From Bolinopsis microptera (taxonomy: Eukaryota > Ctenophora > Tentaculata > Lobata > Bolinopsidae), in assembly GCF_026151205.1 (NCBI RefSeq), contig NC_087077.1, positions 2,854,001-2,914,000 on the forward strand: a stretch of DNA of 60,000 nt, written 5' to 3'. Of this stretch, positions 56,201 through 60,000 are shown one piece after another (positions within the stretch are counted from its first letter, which is position 1; each line of letters starts with the position of its first letter). The notes beneath the pieces are model-generated. The model was not told the DNA's origin, searched no databases, and saw nothing but the letters and a program-made list of their open reading frames with translations. Position numbers and translations under genes: made by a program.

Positions 56201-59200
56201 TGCACGTGTTCATTAAAATGCTACAGATAGAGTTAGGATCCAGGTTTCCAAACATCTGATTCTCCCAGTAACCTAACTGACGAGTGATCCAAAGAGTAGG
56301 GTCATCAGGTCCGTGGAAAGCCATGCTGTCACAATGGGCACTGATTGTTATGTTTGTAAATATCATATGTTTATAAAATACACTGTGAAATCGATGATAA
56401 GACATGAGCCAGATTTTTCCGTCCTGCAGAATCAATACTAATGATAAAGCAACGTGGCATTCATACTACAGAAAACATAAAGGTATAATCAAACCTTAAC
56501 CCCAAGATCTAGGGATATTATATATCCCTTGATTTAATGTCGCACTATCGGCCGCTATTCGTTCTATTAGATTTGTGTACTTAGTACTGCTGTGTACAAT
56601 GAGATAATATCGGCATGCCCAGTGCAGTGCCCGCAACTATCCTTTTTCGTAACATCGGAGAAAAGAATTACTTTTAAAAATAAGGAAAAACACATATTAT
56701 GTTCAACAAGACGTTCATTATTCTTATTATCAAATGGAAAGTTGATAATGCAGCGACTTTTAATATTATCGACAATCGACATATTTTGATAAATAACAAA
56801 AGAAGGTAAATCTTGGCAAATGAATAACTCGTCAAGCTGGATCGTAATCCATCAACAGAATGAAATTGAGTCACTTTAGTCAGGATTGGATGTAGTATAG
56901 TTAAACAACATTATATAGTTTGCAGGAATTTTAGCTTATACACAAAATGTGGTGGAATCTAATGTTGTAAAGTTACAATATCGAATACTCTGCCTCAATT
57001 ATGCTTATCTTGAGCTCAACTAACTGCCCCAGTTATCCTGCAAATCTAATTACAAACTTTCGATGAGGGCAATTCTAAATTTATACATTATTTGTTGTGT
57101 TAAACCCGGCAAGCGTGGGTGGGCGACAATTGACCCCCCAACAATTGACCCCCCGACAATTGACCCCCCGACAATTGACCACCCGACAATATAATTTAAT
57201 GTAACTAACCCTGACCCTGACCCTGACCCTGACCCTGACCCTGACCCTGACCCTGACCCTGACCCTGACCCTGACCCTGACCCTGACCCTGACCCTGACC
57301 CTGACCCTGACCCTGACCCTGACCCTGACCCTGACCCTGACCCTGACCCTGACCCTGTACCTGACCCTGACCCTGACCCCGACCCTGACCCTGACCCTGA
57401 CCCTGACCCTGACCCTGACCCTGACCCTGACCCTGACCCTGACCCTGACCCTGACCCTGACCCTGACCCTGACCCTGACCCTGACCCTGACCCTGTACCT
57501 GACCCTGACCCTGACCCCGACCCTGACCCTGACCCTGACCCTGACCCTGACCCTGACCCTGACCCTGACCCTGACCCTGTACCTGACCCTGACCCTGACC
57601 CCGACCCTGACCCTAACCGAACCTTAACCCTAACCCGATCAATTGACCCTAGTGTAATCACATGGGGGGGGGGGGGGGGGTCAATTGTCGTACTAAGCCA
57701 ACTAAGGCAATTCTAAATTTATACATTATTTGTTGTGTTAAACCCGGCAAGCGTGGGTGGGCGACAATTGACCCCCCAACAATTGACCCCCCGACAATTG
57801 ACCCCCCGACAATTGACCACCCGACAATATAATTTAATGTAACTAACCCTGACCCTGACCCTGACCCTGACCCTGACCCTGACCCTGACCCTGACCCTGA
57901 CCCTGACCCTGACCCTGACCCTGACCCTGACCCTGACCCTGACCCTGACCCTGACCCTGACCCTGACCCTGACCCTGACCCTGACCCTGACCCTGACCCT
58001 GACCCTGACCCTGACCCTGACCCTGTACCTGACCCTGACCCTGACCCCGACCCTGACCCTGACCCTGACCCTGACCCTGACCCTGACCCTGACCCTGACC
58101 CTGACCCTGTACCTGACCCTGACCCTGACCCCGACCCTGACCCTAACCGAACCTTAACCCTAACCCGATCAATTGACCCTAGTGTAATCACATGGGGGGG
58201 GGGGGGGTCAATTGTCGTACTAAGCCCTAGATTTCGCGACAATTGACCCCAGTGTAATTACATAGGGGGTCAATTGTCGGGGGGTCGATTGTCGGGGGGT
58301 CAATTGTCGCGGTACCAGCAAGGGTGTACTATAAGGATTAAGGTTACGTTATATATGTATACTACCACCCGTATTCACACTCAAAATTGAGTTTCGTCAG
58401 TTTCCGATACGAGATTGGGACGGGTCCTATAAACAAACAAACAAACATATATATATATCATGTATATACTACGCAGTTTTGTTTTTTTTGCGGTTTTCTG
58501 TTTACAAATTTGCTGTACATACAAAAATCAAGGCAGATGCGTAATCATACTATTTACAAAATATAACCGCAGCTACATTTTGCTTCTGCTCCGGAAAATT
58601 TCAGAGATGGAAAGCGTATCTTCTTAGTTTTGGCAAACTGGTCCTATTTATTTCTGCGGATTTATCTGTATTTAATTGGGAGGGCGCATGAACATGGTAA
58701 AATGAAAATTATGCAGTTAGCTTTGCATCGGTAATCCCGCCGTTGGGCGCGGTGTGGCGCGGCGCGTGACAACTGATAAGGTCAGTAAGTCACGTACGTA
58801 CGTACGCTAATTTTAATCGCTATAATCTTATCTTTACTTGGATATAATACTTTTTTACAAACCCATAACACAGGAGATACAATCTAACAATCGAGCTTAC
58901 TTTGCAGGGCTCCCCATTGAGAGACTTGCTTTTGGCTGAAAACTGTACGGTCACCACTTGTCACAGTAAAACAGTCGATCTTAGCGCAGAGGTAAACAAC
59001 TTTATTCAATCTGCAACTTTTTCGTCTAACAACTTGATTCTATTCAAAATGGGTCCCAATTCCATTATTTATCTACAGTACGACTTAACTTTTTATTGAT
59101 CAAGTTTATCTGGAAGCCGTGCTAATGGAAGAATTTTATTCGAAACTTTCTTGTCAATACAACTTATTATATATTAGCATGATTCATTGTGTTTGAAAAC

Positions 59201-59348
59201 ATGTGATTCCAGACGAGATCAGCGGATATATTGGTGGTGGGAGTTGGAAAGCCAGGGCTAGTTACCGGTGATATGGTGAAGCCGGGTGCTGTTATTATTG
59301 ACTGTGGTATCAACTACAGCGAGGAGAAAAACGGCAAGAGAAAACCGG
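33394..59348 (+). CDS. MTHFD1: C1-tetrahydrofolate synthase, dehydrogenase/cyclohydrolase part (8 exons visible)
   Basis: Exons: 33394-33428, 33611-33692, 33923-34036, 34151-34287, 34526-34626, 34747-34799, 58908-58991, 59213-59348. All phases agree and give 247 residues from [12 protein letters not shown]. It is the NADP-dependent methylene-THF dehydrogenase/methenyl-THF cyclohydrolase domain of one-carbon metabolism. The catalytic Y-x-x-x-K is in TYIRMK (Tyr49, Lys53); LQLPLD, DVDG, the NADP loop GRSKIV (169-174), VTTCHSKT and [11 protein letters not shown] follow. Exon 1 uses the donor AA|GTTGGT. Intron 6 is 24.1 kb. The last visible exon ends in phase 1, so the gene continues beyond 60000; whether a formate-THF ligase domain follows cannot be seen. 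Confidence 0.92.
35580..36050 (+). repeat. Tandem repeat of about 107 bp, four copies, inside the TIR element
   Basis: Units begin TAAAAACACGAAGTGAG at 35693, 35800 and 35906, with a diverged first copy before them. Each contains TTGACA...CACGTGACAGCAAACTTGAGCT and GGTAACG-TCCGATTATATCAAGCTGGAGAA. The last copy has lost part of its middle. The position next to the left TIR suggests a regulatory or replication role, which is inference. Confidence 0.8.
36687..38958 (+). CDS. Seven-exon gene of unknown function carried by the TIR element
   Basis: Exons: 36687-36818, 37029-37157, 37472-37508, 37744-37799, 38060-38125, 38339-38426, 38759-38958. All junctions are GT-AG and the phases join to 235 aa ending KPPRPR-like (PPKPR, TAG). 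The N-terminal 80 residues look like a compact beta-rich domain ([19 protein letters not shown]). Next is a Lys/Thr/Pro-rich linker (KHRKR ... TATTRNP ... SPKK). A helical, charged C-terminal part follows ([39 protein letters not shown]). I recognise no family. A multi-intron gene inside a small transposon-like unit is notable. The exon 6 acceptor (TCTACAAGATTCTCAG) is the weakest. Duplicated phrases in introns 2 and 4 suggest internal duplication. Confidence 0.6.
39194..39793 (-). CDS. Element ORF E: 199-aa protein with Cys4 motif, possible OB-fold/ssDNA-binding type
   Basis: An uninterrupted frame starts at an ATG with a TATA box (CCTATATAAATCG) at 39849-39862, about 60 bp upstream. The N-terminal half looks beta-rich ([40 protein letters not shown]). 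A CPICFN...CDGC pair follows (about residues 90-113), as in zinc ribbons inserted in replication-protein-type OB folds. The C-terminus [19 protein letters not shown] resembles that of ORF A (41386-41652). A role in binding single-stranded DNA is a guess from this layout only. Confidence 0.6.
   Translation of the reverse strand: MALFNNYGLICEINPNTKGYTRLTISTNIPFKTRLIKFNVWDTVQLKKPGSTRSSTTIPFKVGEEVQVEYSYKDGYPILVNMVSSHVDNCPICFNSLEGIDTQRMEIGCDGCRLIPEEEHKKRVNTQMQIVSKTLKQYSNSAGFKLELFSEVDNKAFAPVIFPNNFAYQKLENMKIGHKYWVVGWIAPNGKFLDVVDIN
39853..40200 (-). CDS. Element ORF C: 115-aa helical protein, unknown
   Basis: Starts [20 protein letters not shown]. The ATG at 40200 lies about 35 bp below a TATA box (GATATATAAG, 40233-40243). 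The protein is predicted to be largely alpha-helical and has no known motif. A truncated second copy of its first 20 residues starts at about 40874, downstream of the duplicated promoter module. Confidence 0.55.
   Translation of the reverse strand: MQTSTQYFQEFFVNSPSEFLNELHSELSYYQRTKVITMFDIYRIRKRVLPMFDILISAQSKSYEDIINIHENIVLQAIREELNLSDVTQMANENKYMLRNCFKIFMNSMPSDSPI
40233..40382 (-). CDS. Element ORF D: 49-aa ORF sharing its C-terminus with ORF B
   Basis: The ATG at 40380-40382 follows CTTACC and the ORF ends IEGRHDI with TAA at 40233-40235. The segment [17 protein letters not shown] looks like a conserved domain fragment, faintly reminiscent of the H-G-x-x-x-G-x-G-x-Y-F block of ADP-ribosyltransferases; the length is too short to trust this. 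The last codons overlap the TATA box of ORF C. It may be the remnant of a longer gene. Confidence 0.4.
   Translation of the reverse strand: MPQLLTNVPSIIRNNLDLNHPVKHGRRFGDGCYFSEYPEFILIEGRHDI
40770..40874 (-). pseudogene. Truncated duplicate of element ORF C start
   Basis: Reads [20 protein letters not shown] and then diverges to a stop. Together with the block up to about 40935 it duplicates 40120-40260 (promoter plus first 20 codons). The left boundary is approximate. Confidence 0.5.
40908..41384 (-). CDS. Element ORF B: 158-aa protein with LEM/SAP-like N-terminus
   Basis: The ATG at 41382-41384 lies one base beyond the stop of ORF A, so the two could share a transcript. The first 45 residues ([12 protein letters not shown] ... 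[17 protein letters not shown]) have the helix-turn-helix spacing and RR..FEKRL ending of LEM-like domains. The middle is basic ([14 protein letters not shown]). It ends in IEGRHDI, like ORF D. The domain call is by eye and tentative. Confidence 0.5.
   Translation of the reverse strand: MQEIRDLSIEDLLTKLKEQKLCYGYEVLTICERRRKEFEKRLFLHMQGKEAPTLHKCADNRSEYFLLDIELPQTWYPGTSILKKTSTNKTKKSVRFKQTEIFGNEPIYPYCVTKYNHNTKSQHLHAPQCSNAVAETIEVLGQYRWMNRKFLIEGRHDI
41386..41652 (-). CDS. Element ORF A: 88-aa protein related to the C-terminus of ORF E
   Basis: A TATA-like TCATTATATATCTC lies at 41677-41690, about 30 bp upstream of the ATG. The last 28 residues ([20 protein letters not shown]) align with the end of ORF E around G-x-x-Y-x-V-V-G-W, suggesting a shared small fold. 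It may be co-transcribed with ORF B. Confidence 0.5.
   Translation of the reverse strand: MSDILIEDEYHRGFVIGIMRLLAVHSYSVTRAFRLELLYLKENRILRARIFENTLVFNRVPNLKVGKNYVVVGWLTASNHIIEVNDMS
43414..44608 (+). pseudogene. LINE ORF2, 5' part: AP-type endonuclease
   Basis: After a hydrophobic N-terminal stretch the frame has the EEP endonuclease pattern [42 protein letters not shown] and SDHFPVTFS. It is interrupted at the TTAA at 44609-44612 by a palindromic MITE and resumes at 51178. Together with 51178-53284 it forms one ORF2 of a CR1-like LINE whose ORF1 is at 35104-43103. Confidence 0.85.
44613..45202. mobile_element. TTAA palindromic MITE, truncated copy 1
   Basis: Matches the first 590 bp of the intact element at 50448-51173. 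It stops abruptly at 45202 where gypsy-flanking sequence begins. Confidence 0.85.
45203..49842 (-). mobile_element. Gypsy/Ty3-like retroelement internal region, no LTRs visible
   Basis: It holds one long gag-pol frame (45394-49713), with 190 bp on the low side and 130 bp on the high side. Those flanks share no direct repeat with each other. Instead the segment is bounded by a 1,195-bp direct duplication of the LINE/MITE host (44008-45202 and 49843-51037). Confidence 0.75.
45394..49713 (-). CDS. Gypsy-type gag-pol polyprotein, intact frame
   Basis: Single frame of 1,439 residues from the ATG at 49711-49713. Order: Gag-like region; two CCHC knuckles ([28 protein letters not shown]); aspartic protease MELDTGSS; reverse transcriptase ([26 protein letters not shown], then RVDDILITG at the catalytic site); RNase H ([12 protein letters not shown]); integrase with its HHCC finger (CEPCQ), DFCGPF and SDNGSS; and a C-terminal tail. 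Having integrase after RNase H places it in Ty3/gypsy. No env-like frame was seen. The RT active site has Arg where the family normally has Tyr or Phe before x-D-D. Gag and Pol in one frame means no frameshift is needed. Confidence 0.9.
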   Translation of the reverse strand: MATSLVSNLRLSKETDCVREWLEIFENAASVFIFAHADKLPDDANEKTAKKAELMRTLLTVNLGPDALKKLRAFTFPAEIKDTDYATLRKTLVDRLSPKTNIVAQQQKFMTLNQIAGESLCTFMSRLKEAANVCQFGDLFDLMVRTRFVAGLSSDRIRAELISESATNDTSASLFDKAQTKENALQSSMSVTTHYVQKPGKFQKPQNSKFHQKADLSIVCSRCTVRGHVAKNCKVRCRNCRKPGHIAKNCRSAKKQSHCVEGIGDHDDGNACAADYGYTHQESENTLYCVETTDPVQIPVQTPVPDGTLPASVVSNLSSCIDCNQKPFLKVEINDKILKMELDTGSSLSCISKSDFARLGLTDCQIVPCSQKLRVANFNCESIDCKALVNVEFRGKKWILPLYVVDCRFPTLLGREWIIQMFGKDWLDHMIGLVDVEQSYAVSKLQRDEFVSEILRSPVFDPGVGTVKGFEACLQFKPDARAKFCKARQVPFAIVDKVGKAIDELVKNGQLIPTEHSDWASPIVPVMKADGTIRICGDYKTTVNPNLDTAIYPLPTIEDCLSKIVGGKLFTKLDIRAAYNSLKLRECDQKIVTLNTHKGLFSPTSLPFGISSAGPIFERKIDDTLRKTENTAWRVDDILITGPDDESHMKNVRTVITALENEGYKCRLDKCVFMEPKVTFLGHEISADGIRPLSSKVETIVRAPYPTTRAEMISFLGGAQYYSRFIPNMSTVVEPLNRLRPADSIFHFGDREKRAFDELKALLSSDLVLTVYNPELELKLDTDASSVGLGAVMSHIDENGTERPIEYISRTLTKSERNYSMIEKEALAIVWATKRLHRYLFGRPFTLVTDHKPLESIFHPSRGIPSMVAGRLQRWSLFLSGYTYKIQFRPTGKHCNADLCSRFPLPLDTSAETREFDDELTEEFEMKPLDTVFSVHYFGDDKPLIDAELIASHTRRDKTLGRVLQFVKDGWNEKPPVDVKLKPFYTRRNELSVDQNCIVWGSRVVIPESMRKSVLSMLHATHMGISQTKALARGYVYWPNMDAEIEKMVKLCEPCQLNQKKPARSTPHPWAKTMEAWERIHLDFCGPFLGSMWLIVICSYSKWLEVVRMTNITSKRVIQELRDIFSRWGLPKILVSDNGSSLTSEEFKVFTNNNQIRHVLIPAYSPASNGQAEVAVGLFKRAMKRMILKNPDVMCNLADWLLNYRNTPHTTTGVEPAVAMMKRRTRNALSFLHPSSSSKFAKVALNDQNTIAESRLRDLNIDDTISFYDENKKCWRNGVIEGKEGTKVLLIKTPDEVYRKHLDQVIKRSVVSEPLQQTDPDTPRVELEIRDEQSSTAIDGDLEKTASLPESTEPETSIIVGNNPNLPAEPDHKAAVEPIITAQPVLKPRELAIEINRSTMKPNIVREHELQQPNLLLPANFARDSKPPDRLSYRKLGGT
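49843..51037 (+). repeat. 1,195-bp direct duplicate of 44008-45202
   Basis: Constant offset of 5,835 bases with only one difference noticed (CTCTCTCCCAG versus CTCTTTCCCAG near 50200). It covers the end of the LINE endonuclease region (49843-50447) and most of the TTAA MITE. Confidence 0.9.
50448..51173. mobile_element. 726-bp palindromic MITE with TTAA target duplication (piggyBac-like)
   Basis: TTAA at 50444-50447 and 51174-51177 flanks an almost perfect hairpin with ends GGGGGCAGGGGGGGTC and its complement; the two halves pair over nearly their whole length around about 50810. TTAA duplications are diagnostic of piggyBac-type transposition. The insert splits the LINE ORF2 and leaves the frame intact apart from the element. 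No coding capacity was seen. Confidence 0.88.
51178..53284 (+). pseudogene. LINE ORF2, 3' part: reverse transcriptase
   Basis: Continues the endonuclease frame. RT blocks: [58 protein letters not shown] and the catalytic [10 protein letters not shown], then the thumb region ([38 protein letters not shown]). Two in-frame stops break it, TGA at 51491-51493 and TAA at 52520-52522. With so few lesions the copy is young but dead. The block pattern fits the CR1/Jockey group. Confidence 0.88.
53285..53932. other. LINE 3' UTR and intron sequence
   Basis: No gene. AATAAAAAAA near 53690 may mark the LINE 3' end; the exact border is uncertain because no target-site duplication was identified. Confidence 0.4.
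53933..54590. mobile_element. MITE with 8-bp TSD and internal CCGTGCCTTAA repeats
   Basis: AAAATGGT at 53925-53932 and 54591-54598 is an exact 8-bp duplication. The TIRs begin GGCAATTCGGTAGTGTAGCA and continue into CACGGTTAAGGCACGGTTAA repeats. The right half contains many TTAACCGTGCC units, some in two larger repeats of about 200 bp. The 8-bp TSD suggests an hAT or P-type transposase, but the ends are not the usual CAG. Confidence 0.88.
54887..56324 (-). CDS. HHxxxDG acyltransferase (condensation/alcohol-acyltransferase-like), one frameshift
   Basis: The likely start is the ATG at 56322-56324 ([21 protein letters not shown]); the frame is open further upstream. The catalytic motif [10 protein letters not shown] (near residue 150) is the signature of the CAT/condensation/alcohol-acyltransferase superfamily, which transfers acyl groups from CoA or carrier thioesters. 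The frame shifts by one base right after it, at 55853-55859 (AAAACCC). The other frame then reads [14 protein letters not shown] and runs to 54887. Together they give about 480 residues, normal for the family. The lesion sits in a homopolymer stretch, so sequence error and true pseudogene are both possible. No intron is evident. The gene lies antisense inside the MTHFD1 intron. The substrate is unknown. Confidence 0.75.
56325..57067. other. 5' flank of the acyltransferase gene; no further gene seen
   Basis: The open frames at 56567-56874 look random. The probable promoter of the minus-strand gene lies here. Confidence 0.4.
57068..57705. repeat. Satellite unit A with a (CCCTGA)n array
   Basis: GGCAATTCTAAATTTATAC ... 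four GACAATTGACCCCCC-type motifs ... (CCCTGA)n from about 57211 to 57612 ... CCCTAACCCGATCAATTGACCC ... poly-G ... TCAATTGTCGTACTAAGCC. The complementary strand reads TCAGGG, a variant of the TTAGGG telomere motif, and true CCCTAA occurs at the border. A GTACCTGACCCTGACCCTGACCCC variant recurs at intervals of about 84-135 bp. The minus-strand G-S repeat frame is an artefact. Confidence 0.9.
57706..58226. repeat. Satellite unit B with a (CCCTGA)n array (tandem duplicate of A)
   Basis: Same order of parts as unit A with fewer hexamers (about 57847-58143). Further CAATTGTCGGGGGGTC motifs in inverse orientation follow to about 58313, so the pair is bounded by inverted CGACAATTGACC / GGTCAATTGTCG motifs. 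Confidence 0.9.
58314..58907. other. Non-coding end of MTHFD1 intron 6
   Basis: Contains AAACAAACAAACAAAC(AT)n near 58430-58460, GTACGTACGTACG near 58795, and a GC-rich patch at 58735-58770. No exon was recognised before 58908. Confidence 0.45.
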
Positions 59349-59617
59349 GTTAGTATTTTCGTTAAAATTCATTGCTTAATCAATTACAACTACAATAATA
59401 TTAGAATATGATATAGATTTCATTCCTTCATCAGAGCTATTTTCAACAGCAAGGAAGTGATTAGTGATTATGGGAGAAATTGTCTGGATTCTTGCTCTGA
59501 GAACTGAAAATGAAATTATATTCTCTCAACCCAATTAATACTTAACAACCTCGAACTTTCCATCATTACAACATTTCAAATTCACAACGACCTGATATCG
59601 CCCCGAAACTTCAGTAT
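59349..59617. other. Non-coding; MTHFD1 intron 8 start and 3' flank of the HMG-box gene
   Basis: No exon was seen on either strand. Confidence 0.4.
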
Positions 59618-59896
59618 TCATTTAGACTTTTTTCTTTTCCAGCAGTCAGGATGGCTCCTCTTGTGAACCTCTGCCAGGGTCTGTGCCTCTCTAGCGTACC
59701 TCTTCTTCTCCTCACTCGACAGTTTCCTCCACTTCTCCCCCAACAGTATGCTTATGTCCCTGTTATCTCTCCCTGGGTGCAATCTCGTCAGTTCCAACCT
59801 GTACTTCTTAGCGAACAACATGAACGAGTTCATCGGTCGTTTAACTCTGATTGAAGAGGAGTTTGTGCTGTCAGCTGACTCTAGAGATATCTCCTC
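59618..59896 (-). CDS. HBP1: HBP1-like HMG-box transcription factor, last exon
   Basis: A strong acceptor (CTGTTCTCTTCCAG) precedes the exon. It encodes 92 residues with a complete HMG box: RPMNSFMLFAKKYR, LHPGRDNRDISILLGEKW, SEEKKRYAREAQTLAEVH and SHPDCWKRKKSK, then TAA. FMLFAKKYR together with PDCWKRK at the end is typical of HBP1 rather than SOX or TCF. HBP1 is a nuclear, sequence-specific repressor with its HMG box at the C-terminus, which agrees with this being the final exon. Upstream exons lie beyond 60000. It is antisense to MTHFD1 and, if that gene continues to the right, sits inside its next intron. Confidence 0.85.
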   Translation of the reverse strand, partial: EEISLESADSTNSSSIRVKRPMNSFMLFAKKYRLELTRLHPGRDNRDISILLGEKWRKLSSEEKKRYAREAQTLAEVHKRSHPDCWKRKKSK

Positions 59897-60000
59897 CTGG
59901 AAGAGAACAGGTTGGCACAAGTCCCCTGGGCAAAGAAACAGAAAGACGTGAACTCCGTATCTTGCAGCGGCTATTGAGGGTCTCAGGGCGCACCAACCCT
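59897..60000 (-). other. Intron of the HMG-box gene
   Basis: Pyrimidine-rich intron end upstream of the last exon; no other exon was seen before the window ends. Confidence 0.5.

Larger units (their letters stand above)
34800..58907 (+). other. MTHFD1 intron 6 (24.1 kb), host of nested elements and an antisense gene
   Basis: The donor GTAAGTTAAG at 34800 and the acceptor CTTACTTTGCAG at 58907 bound the intron. It contains a LINE with nested insertions (about 34930-53700), a MITE (53933-54590), an acyltransferase gene on the minus strand (54887-56324) and TCAGGG satellite units (57068-58226). Other introns of the gene in this window are 114-238 bp. Confidence 0.85.

Noticed and set aside
57050-58242. 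G-S repeat proteins of about 200 aa
   Set aside because: Translations of the CCCTGA satellite; no start context or unique domain.
1-60000. tRNA, rRNA or CRISPR loci
   Set aside because: No tRNA B-box/cloverleaf, rRNA-like block or regularly spaced short repeat with unique spacers was seen by eye; GGTTCGA hits at 9546 and 35878 lack the rest of a tRNA.

Overview
This window is nuclear DNA from an AT-rich invertebrate animal, probably a non-bilaterian such as a cnidarian, although the phylum cannot be fixed from sequence alone. The animal assignment rests on GT-AG introns, an HBP1-type HMG-box exon, a homeobox-type exon, secreted immunoglobulin/sushi modules, a CYP4-like P450 and a eukaryotic C1-tetrahydrofolate synthase. 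There is no sign of bacterial operons, tRNA/rRNA genes or CRISPR. I reconstructed the host genes by hand from exon homology, splice sites and codon phase.

Layout. 1-6.3 kb: last exon of a homeobox gene, an 18-bp minisatellite, a degraded retroelement 5' ORF and a large inverted-repeat MITE with telomere-like arms. 6.3-8.5 kb: a three-exon CYP4-like P450 (minus). 8.6-13.3 kb: duplicated repeat units, a LINE reverse-transcriptase 3' fragment, and a non-coding stretch with palindromic E-box and CRE sites. 13.3-24.5 kb: a nine-exon phosphoacetylglucosamine mutase gene (PGM3/AGM1, minus). Its intron 4 holds a complete two-exon inositol monophosphatase gene on the same strand. Its intron 5 holds a complete eight-exon secreted Ig/sushi/Cys-rich protein gene on the opposite strand. 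26-27.5 kb: an intronless UDP-GlcNAc pyrophosphorylase (UAP1, minus) directly upstream of PGM3, so the last two enzymes of UDP-GlcNAc synthesis are neighbours in the same orientation. 27.5-33.3 kb: MITEs, a VNTR-bearing repeat and a second LINE 3' fragment.

33.4-59.3 kb: the dehydrogenase/cyclohydrolase part of C1-THF synthase (MTHFD1-like, plus). Its intron 6 is 24.1 kb. That intron holds a CR1-like LINE whose ORF1 joins an AlkB-like 2OG-Fe(II) oxygenase domain to an SGNH hydrolase domain. ORF1 is split by a 6,617-bp TIR element with a perfect 6-bp TSD. ORF2 is split by a 726-bp palindromic TTAA MITE and a gypsy element bounded by a 1,195-bp direct duplication. The intron also holds an hAT-like MITE, an acyltransferase gene (minus) with one frameshift, and duplicated TCAGGG arrays. 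An HBP1-like HMG-box exon lies antisense just after the last visible MTHFD1 exon.

The best candidate for an undescribed system is the 6.6-kb TIR element at 35248-41864. It has clean termini and TSD and no transposase or polymerase that I recognise. It carries one seven-exon plus-strand gene and a compact set of minus-strand small ORFs, several with close-set TATA boxes, which is a virus-like layout. Second is the nested-gene architecture of the PGM3/UAP1/IMPA1 cluster.
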